Shown piece by piece: positions 1 through 6,400 of a DNA stretch of 6,557 nucleotides. Under the pieces are notes generated by a model. That model made no database searches and had not been told where the DNA came from. It worked only from the letters and a program-made list of their open reading frames with translations. Within the stretch, counting starts at the first letter, position 1; each line of letters opens with the position of its first letter. Both the position numbers and the translations under genes were made by a program. The stretch is from JBBRRP01 sp038251425 (lineage in GTDB: Bacteria > Myxococcota_A > Polyangia > Polyangiales > Polyangiaceae): contig JBBSBI010000261.1 in the NCBI GenBank assembly GCA_038251425.1, positions 1-6,557 of the forward strand. Reading direction: 5' to 3'.

Positions 1-15
1 CTCTTCGCGTCCGAC

Positions 16-45
16 CTCACTCAACGCTGAGCGTCACCGAGTGAG
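16..45 (-). other. Hairpin directly after the response-regulator stop codon
   Basis: Bases 16-22 (CTCACTC) and 39-45 (GAGTGAG) are perfect 7-bp inverted arms. An inner stem, ACGC (24-27) with GCGT (31-34), lies between them. On the minus strand the hairpin begins one base after the regulator's stop codon (47-49). No T-run follows the distal arm in the remaining 15 bases, so it does not look like a canonical intrinsic terminator. It could be an intercistronic stability or attenuation element ahead of a following minus-strand gene; a PhoR-type kinase is the usual partner, but it is not visible here. No start for such a gene can be fixed in bases 1-46. Confidence 0.4.
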
Positions 46-46
46 A

Positions 47-745
47 TCACGCTGGGGACGCCGGTGCCTCGGCAAAGCGGTAACCCACCCCGCGCACCGT
101 CTCGACGTAGTCGCGGGCCGCTCCCAGCTTCTGACGTAAGCGCTTCACGTGTGCGTCCACGGTACGAGTTGTCACCTTCGTGTCCATGCCCCACACGTGA
201 TCCAAGAGCGCCGCTCGCGATTGCACCCGATTCTGTCGCTCGTGCAGCGTAATGAGCAGCTTGAATTCAATCGCGGTGAGCTCCACCTCCACGCCATTCA
301 CCCACACGCGGTGCGCTCCAAGATCGATCCGAAGCTCGCCAAACTCGAGGAAATCCGACGCTTGGGTTTTTGGACCTTGCCTGCGCAACACCGCCTTGAT
401 TCGTAGCAGGAGCTCGCGGATGCTAAATGGCTTGGTGACGTAGTCTTCAACACCAAGCTCAAAGCCGACGACCCGATCAATCTCCTCGCCGCGTGCCGAA
501 ACCATGATGACTGGTACCGCGCGTGTGCTGGGGTCGTCCTTCAGCGCTCGGCATACCTCGGTGCCTGAAATATCCGGCAGCATCAGATCGAGCAGCACAA
601 GATCCGGCTTGCGACTTCGGGCTAACTTCAGGCCGTCGTGTCCGCTGGCTGCCAGAATGACGTCGTAACCTGCCCGGGTCAAATTATAGTCGAGGACATC
701 AGCGATATCGCGTTCGTCCTCCACCACTAAGATCTGGGTCGTCAC
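47..745 (-). CDS. phoB: PhoB-family OmpR-type DNA-binding response regulator
   Basis: This is a cytoplasmic two-component transcription factor of about 232 aa, close to the usual PhoB length of about 229. The receiver domain (about 4-120) has the acidic pocket E9-D10-E11, phospho-acceptor D53 in LLDLMLPD, switch residue S83 and K105 in TKPF. The stretch ARGEEIDRV...DYVTKPFS...RIKAVLRR is very like E. coli PhoB. The winged-helix effector domain (about 132-225) has a recognition helix with TRTVDAHVKRLRQKL (193-207) and a wing with TVRGVGYRF, again PhoB-like, including the His and Arg residues at DNA-contact positions. The frame stays open to a TTG at 814, but those 23 residues are not part of the fold, so GTG 745, giving MTTQILVVEDE, is preferred. 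There is no clear Shine-Dalgarno, which would fit a near-leaderless message. A Pho-box-like repeat lies 28 nt upstream, suggesting autoregulation. It is divergent from the tonB operon. Family certain; phosphate role inferred from resemblance. Confidence 0.9.
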   Translation of the reverse strand: MTTQILVVEDERDIADVLDYNLTRAGYDVILAASGHDGLKLARSRKPDLVLLDLMLPDISGTEVCRALKDDPSTRAVPVIMVSARGEEIDRVVGFELGVEDYVTKPFSIRELLLRIKAVLRRQGPKTQASDFLEFGELRIDLGAHRVWVNGVEVELTAIEFKLLITLHERQNRVQSRAALLDHVWGMDTKVTTRTVDAHVKRLRQKLGAARDYVETVRGVGYRFAEAPASPA

Positions 746-773
746 TGTTGACTGAGCGGAGTAGTCGCCGAGT

Positions 774-791
774 GTGACCTTGAGGTGACAG
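774..791 (-). promoter_or_regulatory. Candidate Pho box upstream of the PhoB-like regulator
   Basis: Read on the minus strand, the element is CTGTCAC (785-791), a 4-nt spacer CTCA, then AGGTCAC (774-780). This gives GTCAC units exactly 11 bp apart. The known E. coli PhoB box is two 7-bp CTGTCAY-type half-sites with a 4-bp spacer, and the first half here matches it fully. A weaker half-site, CTGCTAC (796-802), sits a further 11 bp upstream in phase. The element points toward the regulator and ends 28 nt before GTG 745. I see no convincing -10 hexamer, so its activity as a promoter element is inferred. Confidence 0.5.
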
Positions 792-926
792 AACCGTAGC
801 AGCTGCGAGCGCAAGTGTTTCCCGGTGAGCGGTGCACGCGAGCTGGCACTGCGCGCGGGGCGGTGACGGATTTAAGGCGTTTGTGTGTCAGGATTCTCAA
901 AATCGCTGAAAATCTCTGGCAAAGAG

Positions 927-966
927 GCGTCACGGCTATTTTCCAGTTGCGTCACATGCATGTCAC
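927..966 (+). promoter_or_regulatory. Candidate tandem Pho boxes upstream of tonB
   Basis: Half-sites in 11-bp phase are GCGTCAC (927-933), a degenerate ATTTTCC (938-944), GCGTCAC (949-955) and ATGTCAC (960-966). The best 18-bp box is 949-966, and the 927 half-site is an exact copy of the 949 one, 22 bp away. Tandem boxes in helical phase are typical of PhoB-activated promoters. The element reads in the direction of tonB and ends 28 nt before ATG 995, the same distance as on the regulator side. No clear -10 is visible. The centre also holds the 10-bp palindrome ACATGCATGT (954-963). Confidence 0.5.
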
Positions 967-994
967 AGACTCTGAGCAAGCTCCCGCCCCTGGA

Positions 995-1735
995 ATGGAC
1001 ATTGACGCTTGGACAGCTGACGGAGTCGATCATCTAAGACGTCGTCGATTGGTATTTGGCGGAGCCTTGGGTGCGACGGTCATGGCGGGGGTTGTCGCGA
1101 TTTCTCTCACCGTGAAGCCCGTGGTCGCGGAGCCTGCTGATGATAAAATCATTGAGGTGAAACTTGCGGAGGCTCTACCTGAGCCCGAGCCCGAGCCCGA
1201 GCCGCCACCTCCGCCCGAGCCAGTGGCCCAGCAGGCGCCGCCGCCGGCGAACCGCGCTGCTCTCCCAAGTCTGACGCCACCGACGGAAGTATCCGACGCT
1301 GCGTTGACGGAAGCGGAGCCGACGAACTCGAACGGCGCAGAGGGCGATCCTTACGCCAACGGAGTCGTTTCCTCTGGGGCGCGTCCCGCGCCTGCCCCAA
1401 TTGTTGTCCAAAAGCCAGCGCCGCCAGCGCCGTCGAAGCGCTCAGGCCCGATGCGCGTCACGGAGAACGTCACGCCGCCCAAGTCTCTCTCGCAGGCGAG
1501 CCCCACCTATCCGGCTGAGGCCAAGCAAGCGGGCATCGAAGGTGTCGTGCTCATCAAGTACGTGGTGACGGAGGCTGGCACCGTGACAAACATCACTGTG
1601 CTGCGTGGCCCCGCAGAACTTCGACAGGTGTGCATTGAAGCCCTGTCCAAGTGGACCTTCCAGCCCGCCATTTTCGAAGGTCGTCCTGTCGCAGTTTTCA
1701 GGATCGCGCGTTTCCCTTTCCGCATCACCACCTAG
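995..1735 (+). CDS. tonB: Energy transducer TonB
   Basis: An inner-membrane-anchored, periplasm-spanning protein that passes ExbB/ExbD-derived energy to outer-membrane receptors. From ATG 995 it is 246 aa. A short cytoplasmic N-terminus ends in four arginines (15-18), followed by a single membrane anchor (about 19-40). A proline-rich periplasmic linker includes an EP-repeat and poly-proline run (62-76) and extends to about residue 165. The C-terminal TonB domain (about 172-246) starts at YPAEAKQAG, continues with GVVLIKYVV and WTFQPA, and ends in a beta strand RFPFRITT. The single cysteine is at about 213. The start is uncertain: ATG 956 (259 aa) and GTG 815 (306 aa) are in the same frame. 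None has a good Shine-Dalgarno. Residues before 956 look non-coding, and ATG 956 lies inside the candidate Pho box, so 995 is preferred. It is the first gene of the plus-strand cluster, 40 bp before exbB. Confidence 0.93.
   Translation: MDIDAWTADGVDHLRRRRLVFGGALGATVMAGVVAISLTVKPVVAEPADDKIIEVKLAEALPEPEPEPEPPPPPEPVAQQAPPPANRAALPSLTPPTEVSDAALTEAEPTNSNGAEGDPYANGVVSSGARPAPAPIVVQKPAPPAPSKRSGPMRVTENVTPPKSLSQASPTYPAEAKQAGIEGVVLIKYVVTEAGTVTNITVLRGPAELRQVCIEALSKWTFQPAIFEGRPVAVFRIARFPFRITT
1181..1203 (+). repeat. Tandem GAGCCC hexamer in tonB
   Basis: Nearly four copies (3.8) of the 6-bp unit GAGCCC encode consecutive Glu-Pro pairs in the rigid periplasmic linker of TonB. The unit is a multiple of three, so copy-number change would alter linker length without shifting the frame. 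Confidence 0.85.
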
Positions 1736-1775
1736 CCCCTGACCCAATGAGCCAACCAACTGAGGAGAGTCTGTC

Positions 1776-2486
1776 ATGAGTTTTGATCTAGTTCACATCT
1801 GGGGCTCAATGAGCATTGTGGCAAAGGCTATCGCCTTCGTGCTCTTTTGCATGGCGGTTGCGAGCGTCGCCGTCATCGTGGAACGCAGTATTGCGATGTA
1901 CCGCTCCGCGCGCGAATCCGCCGCGTTTGCCACCGCGATCGGCCCTTTGCTCCAGAAATGGAGCCTGGAAGAAGTTTTGATGCAGAGTGAGAAATTCCCA
2001 CATTCGACCCTCGCACAGCTGTTCGGCACGGTTATTGAAAAATACCTCTCCGCTTCCGATGCTCAGGAGAACGGCAATGTTCATCCAGTCGATCTTGCGC
2101 GCAGTGAGGCCGTTCGCCGCCAAGAGGCGCTCGGCGAAGAGCTGCGGCGTGGCTCAGGAATTTTGGCCTCGGTAGGAAGTGTGGCTCCCTTCGTCGGCCT
2201 GTTGGGCACGGTCGTTGGCATCATCTCCGCATTTCAGGGCATCGCCACCACGGGTTCGGGGGGTCTTGGCGCGGTGTCAGCCGGTATTTCGGAATCGCTG
2301 ATCGTGACCGCGTTCGGTCTGATCGTCGCGATTCCAGCAGTGCTCTTTTTCAATTATTTGACCGCGCGCACCAACAGCATCGAGACGGCACTCGGGCGTT
2401 CGGTGGGCGAGCTTCTCGACGATCTGGAGAACCATCATGGGCGTCAATCTTACGACCGCACGATCGAACAAGAAGCGGCAGCCTGA
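1776..2486 (+). CDS. exbB: ExbB/TolQ/MotA-family proton channel protein
   Basis: A 236-aa inner-membrane motor subunit that, with ExbD, uses the proton motive force to energise TonB. TM1 is at about 16-35, followed by a cytoplasmic region (about 45-125), then TM2 (about 130-155) and TM3 (about 174-196). TM2 carries the family signature SVAPFVGLLGTVVGI with pore threonine T145. TM3 carries GISESLIVTAFGLIVAIPAV with E173 and T178, positions conserved across ExbB/TolQ. The ATG has a strong Shine-Dalgarno (GAGGAGAG, 1762-1769) six bases upstream, fixing the start. The last 50 bp, encoding a polar, acidic-ended tail, overlap the next gene, so the two are probably translationally coupled. TolQ is the alternative family member, but the adjacent TonB and TonB-dependent receptor favour ExbB. 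Confidence 0.93.
   Translation: MSFDLVHIWGSMSIVAKAIAFVLFCMAVASVAVIVERSIAMYRSARESAAFATAIGPLLQKWSLEEVLMQSEKFPHSTLAQLFGTVIEKYLSASDAQENGNVHPVDLARSEAVRRQEALGEELRRGSGILASVGSVAPFVGLLGTVVGIISAFQGIATTGSGGLGAVSAGISESLIVTAFGLIVAIPAVLFFNYLTARTNSIETALGRSVGELLDDLENHHGRQSYDRTIEQEAAA
2426..2430 (+). promoter_or_regulatory. Ribosome binding site of the first exbD, inside exbB
   Basis: GGAGA lies six bases before ATG 2437, within the exbB reading frame. It supports 2437 as the real exbD start despite the long overlap. The next in-frame ATG (2494) lacks such a site and would remove the cytoplasmic N-terminus. Confidence 0.65.
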
Positions 2487-2880
2487 ACCAGAGATGAACG
2501 TCACGCCCCTAGTGGACGTGGTGCTGGTTCTCCTCATCATTTTCATGGTGATCGCCCCTGCGTTGAACGAGGGCGAGCATATCGAGCTTCCCTCTATTTT
2601 TCAGCCGGATGCTAAGCCAAAGGATCTGAACCCGATCGACATCGGTATCGCGTACGCTGGGAACTATCTGCTGGACAAAGAGGCGATACCCGAGGCTCAA
2701 CTTCGGTCACGGCTGGTGAAACTGCACGCAGAAGATCCCAAACGGAACGTGATGCTGAAGACCGATGAACGTGTCCCCTATAGGAAGGTGCGTGAGAATC
2801 TCGCCATGATCCAGAAGATTGGTTTTCCTGGCGTCAGCCTCAAGGTGATGGAACGAAAGGCCGCTCGTGGCGCGTCCTAA
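2437..2880 (+). CDS. exbD: ExbD/TolR biopolymer transport protein (first copy)
   Basis: A 147-aa single-pass inner-membrane protein of the ExbB-ExbD motor. A basic cytoplasmic N-terminus (1-19) leads into the family signature MNVTPLVDVVLVLLIIFMV (20-38), where D27 aligns with the essential proton-carrying aspartate of ExbD (D25 in E. coli). The periplasmic domain (about 42-147) has the usual pattern: an IELP segment after the membrane, a central IGIAYAGNYLLDKEAI strand pair, and KTDERVPYRKV followed by a helix and final strand. It starts within exbB (50-bp overlap, different frame) with its own ribosome binding site. It is followed 42 bp later by a second, clearly different ExbD. Whether one or both partner ExbB cannot be told from sequence. 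Confidence 0.93.
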   Translation: MGVNLTTARSNKKRQPEPEMNVTPLVDVVLVLLIIFMVIAPALNEGEHIELPSIFQPDAKPKDLNPIDIGIAYAGNYLLDKEAIPEAQLRSRLVKLHAEDPKRNVMLKTDERVPYRKVRENLAMIQKIGFPGVSLKVMERKAARGAS

Positions 2881-2922
2881 GTCTCAATACCTGAGCGCAG
2901 TACCAGCCTCGGGAGCCCGCGC

Positions 2923-3357
2923 ATGGGAATGACAGTTGCCTCCGGCGGGGGCAAGCGAGCCCGTCCGGTCCCGACGGTCAACGTGACGCCGCTCGTCGAC
3001 GTCACGCTGGTGGTGCTCATCATCTTCATGGTGGTCACACCGCTGATGACCAAGACGTTCTGGCTCAATCTCCCGAAGCAGGATGAGAAGAACGAGCCGG
3101 TCGTGCCCAATCCCAACAATGAGCCGTTGGTACTGACGGTCGACAAGGCCGGTGTCATTCGGATCAATAAGACCGTCCTCAAGAAGGAGGAGTTGAAGTC
3201 GCGATTGCCTCGATTTCTAGCTGCAAAGGGCCAGAAAATCTTGTATTTCGACGCGCACGACGATGTCCCCTACGGCGTCGCCGTCGAAGCCATGGATCTG
3301 TCGCGAAGTGGCGGTGCGCGCTCGATTGCGATTCTGACTCAGAAAGTCGTGAAGTAG
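2923..3357 (+). CDS. exbD: ExbD/TolR biopolymer transport protein (second copy)
   Basis: A 144-aa paralogue of the preceding gene. The Gly-rich basic N-terminus precedes NVTPLVDVTLVVLIIFMVV (20-38), with the catalytic aspartate at D26 preserved, so it should be motor-competent. The periplasmic domain diverges strongly: it has an Asn/Pro-rich insert after the membrane (about 58-66), then LVLTVDKAGVIRINKTVL, and FDAHDDVPYGVAVEAMDLSRSGGARSIAIL, typical of ExbD/TolR. GGGAG (2911-2915) lies seven bases before ATG 2923; an alternative ATG two codons later is less well placed. Tandem exbD pairs after exbB are known in several phyla and may form mixed dimers or serve different TonBs. A hairpin follows the stop codon. 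Confidence 0.93.
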   Translation: MGMTVASGGGKRARPVPTVNVTPLVDVTLVVLIIFMVVTPLMTKTFWLNLPKQDEKNEPVVPNPNNEPLVLTVDKAGVIRINKTVLKKEELKSRLPRFLAAKGQKILYFDAHDDVPYGVAVEAMDLSRSGGARSIAILTQKVVK

Positions 3358-3390
3358 GCCTTGGCCACCGCGCGGCGTCGTGGCCCCAGG
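3358..3390 (+). other. GC-rich hairpin between exbD and the receptor gene
   Basis: GGCCAC (3363-3368) pairs perfectly with GTGGCC (3380-3385) around an 11-nt GC-rich loop. CCT (3359-3361) and AGG (3388-3390) extend the stem past a small internal loop. It begins just after the exbD stop codon. No T-tract follows, so it is not a classic intrinsic terminator. It may stabilise the upstream message or reduce read-through, setting a different receptor-to-motor ratio. The remaining bases to 3426 show no recognisable promoter. Confidence 0.4.
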
Positions 3391-3426
3391 ACCTCCTGAT
3401 TCTTCATCCTCCCTTAAAGTGAGCTC

Positions 3427-6400
3427 ATGCGATTCCTTAATAGACCCTTCCTTTGCTCGTGGATCATTCTTAGCTTAACGTCGACTCAAGCATTCGCCCA
3501 AACGGCCGCTCCCCCCGACGCAGCGCAAGCGCCCACGGGTGAGCCTTCCGCTGACGCCGACGTAGGGCAAGTGGGCGACGAAACGCCTGTCGCTCCCGGA
3601 GAGCCCACGCCGTCTGAAGCACCCACGACGCCTGACGCGCCAGCGACGCCCGACGCACCAGCCGAAACACCACCTGAAACTCAGCCTGCACAGGACACCG
3701 CTGCCGATGCCAGCGCCGAAGGGGAGGGCGCCGAAGGGGAAGAAGATATCGGCGGTGAGTTCAAGCTTCGTGCGCCAAAGAAAGGGCGCGCTGTGATCTG
3801 GGGCCAGGTGACGGACGACAGGGGCGAGCCTCTACCAGAAGCGCAGGTAACCGTCGCACAGACCGGACAAAAAATGATCAGCGATTTTGACGGCAAATTT
3901 CAGGTGGAAGTGCGCCCCGGCAGCTACTCCTTGCGCATCTTTTTCGAGGGGCCCCGCCTGCGCTTGGATGGCATCGTCGTGGTGGCGGATCAGACCTTGC
4001 GCGTCGAGACGAAAGTAGAGGCACGCGAGCTCGACGTCGATACGATCGAGGTAGAAACCGAAGCCAACCGCGCGACGATCGAAGGCGAAATCCTGGCGCG
4101 TCAACGTTCGGCGGCGGTCGGCGATAGTGTGGGCCGTGTGGAGATTTCCAAAACTCCTGATCGCAACGCCGCCCAAGCGGCGCAACGAGTCGTCGGCGCC
4201 ACCATTGTCGACAATCGCTTCGTCTATGTGCGAGGCCTCGGGGAGCGCTACTCCAACGCGCTGCTCAATGATTCGCCGCTGCCAAGTCCGGAGCCTGATC
4301 GCGCGGCCATTCCGCTAGATCTTTTCCCGACGATGGTGCTCGATAATCTCACGATCGCCAAGACGTTCACGCCGGACTATCCAGGCGACTTCGCAGGCGG
4401 CTCAGTGCGCATTCAGACGCGTGAAATTCCCGACAAATTCTTGTTTCAGGTAACTGGCAGCGGTGCGTTCAACACCCAATCAACGTTCCGGGAGCGGCCG
4501 GACTACACGGGCGGCTCCACCGACTGGCTTGGCATCGACGACGGGCAGCGCGCAAAACCTTCTGACTTTCCCCCTTTCCAGCTCGCACCGGGACTCGAAA
4601 AAGCCCCTGCGCCAGGTGCCATGCCCGGCGCGCCCAAAGAGACGGTCACCCAGGAAGAACTAACTCGCGCCGGATTGTCGATCAATAGTTTTACCAGCAG
4701 CAAACGTGAGTTCACGCCGCCGGATCACGGCCTCGCCATCGTTGCGGGTGACGGATGGAAGTTTGGCAAGGATCAGAAGGTGGGCGTGCTCGGTGCGGTT
4801 AATTATGGCCGGAGCTTCAAGCTGATCGAAGACGAAGTACGGCGCGAATACAACGTGAAGGACGAGTCCCTAGGACCCCACATCTTCCGAGACCTGGTCC
4901 TGAACACGGGTTCGGATGCGGTGAACTGGGGTGCCTTTGGGAGCGTGAGCTATCGTGCAAATAAGAACCACAAGCTAACTCTGATTGGTTTCCATAGTCA
5001 GCTGGCGGACGACACGACCCAGATCATGCAGGGCACAGTTGAGGAGTCCAGTCAGGTGCACGCGACGCGCCTCACGTTTGTCTCGCGAGCGCTCAATTTC
5101 GGACAGCTGCGCGGAACACACGTCTTTCCTGAGTTGAGCAAAAGCGAACTCGACTGGACGCTCTCTCTCTCAGGCGCGCGCCGAGACCAACCCGACGCTC
5201 GTAGCATCGCCTTTGGAAAGACTACGGGGAACACTTGGTCATACCAGAATGACTCGGACAGCGGGCGTCACTTCTGGTCGGACCAAACGGAAACATCGAA
5301 GAGCGCGAAGTTAGACTACTCGCAACCCGTCGGTTGGCGAGATTCGAAAGTAAAGTTGGGTGGTCTCGCCAGCGTGCGGGACCGAAGCTTCAATGCGCGA
5401 ACGCTGGCGTTCCACGCGAGCGACGCGTTGCCGGACCTCGCGAAGCGCGCGTGTCCAGAAGATCCGGCGGGCTCCGGAAACGCAAATTTCAACGATTGCG
5501 GTGACGCGCTGCTCAACGGATCCAATATTGGGCCGCTGCTTGAGCTTCGTGAGAGCACCAAGGCCGTCGACGCGTACAAGGCTGGGTTAGATGTCTACGC
5601 GGGCTACCTCATGAGCGATGTGCAGGTTCTTCGCAATCTACGCTTGATTGCAGGCGAGCGAGTTGAGCGTACGCACCAAACGGTACGACCCTACGATCAG
5701 TTTGGCACCGATTCTTCCGTCAAGAACGTCAGACTCAACAGCACGGATCTGCTACCTGCGCTTGCCGCGGTAGTGGACATTGACACCAAGAACAAAGTGC
5801 GCGCTTCTCTGACGCGCACGCTGGCACGCCCACAGTTGAGAGAGCTCGCACCTTTCGCGTATCAGGATCTCTTCGGTAGTGCCTTCATCGCTGGTAACGC
5901 AGACCTCAAGCTCACCCACATCACCAACGCCGACTTGCGCTACGAGTACTTTCCGACGCTTCGCGAGGTGCTGGCGATCAGCCTTTTCTACAAGCGCTTC
6001 CAAGATCCAATCGAAACGGTGGCGCAAGCGAGCGATCAGAACGGAACCATTAGCTTTCAAAACGCGACGGGGGCCACTCTCGTAGGAGCCGAGTTTGAGG
6101 CCAGAAAGACGCTTCAGTTTCTCAACCCCCAGCTCAAGGACTTCTCCCTGATTGCCAACCTGACGTTGGCGGACTCTGAGATCATACTGAACGATTTGGC
6201 AGCCAAGTTTCTCACCAATTCGAAGCGACCGATGCTGAATCAGGCACCCTATGTGGTGAATGCCTCGTTGGATTACACCACCGCGGGGGGAACCACGGCA
6301 CGCCTTTTGTACAATGTGAACGGCCCGAGGATCGTCGCCGTCGGGGCTGCCAAGCTCCCCGATGCCTACGTACACCCCCGCCACCGCTTCGATCTCACTC

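Noticed and set aside
815..955. An N-terminal extension of TonB starting at GTG 815
   Set aside because: The 47 added residues show no TonB feature, there is no ribosome site, the start would abut the regulator's TTG, and the stretch contains the candidate Pho half-sites.
746..994. A Fur box controlling the TonB genes
   Set aside because: TonB/ExbB systems are often iron-regulated, but no AT-rich GATAAT-type 19-bp palindrome is seen in the divergent region.
1070..1115. Four arginines before the TonB hydrophobic segment as a Tat export signal
   Set aside because: The twin-arginine consensus is incomplete and the segment is followed directly by a proline-rich linker, as in ordinary TonB signal anchors; the arginines fit the positive-inside rule.
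1457..1473. GTCAC pair inside tonB as another Pho box
   Set aside because: The two GTCAC words are 12 bp apart, not 11, and lie in coding sequence for the TonB linker.
1442..1777. A 111-residue minus-strand open frame opposite the end of tonB
   Set aside because: It is antisense to the conserved TonB C-terminal domain and has no family features or ribosome site.
5752..6384. A 210-residue open frame on the minus strand
   Set aside because: It lies wholly opposite the receptor barrel coding region, shows no recognisable domain, and is best explained as a shadow of the GC-rich coding frame.
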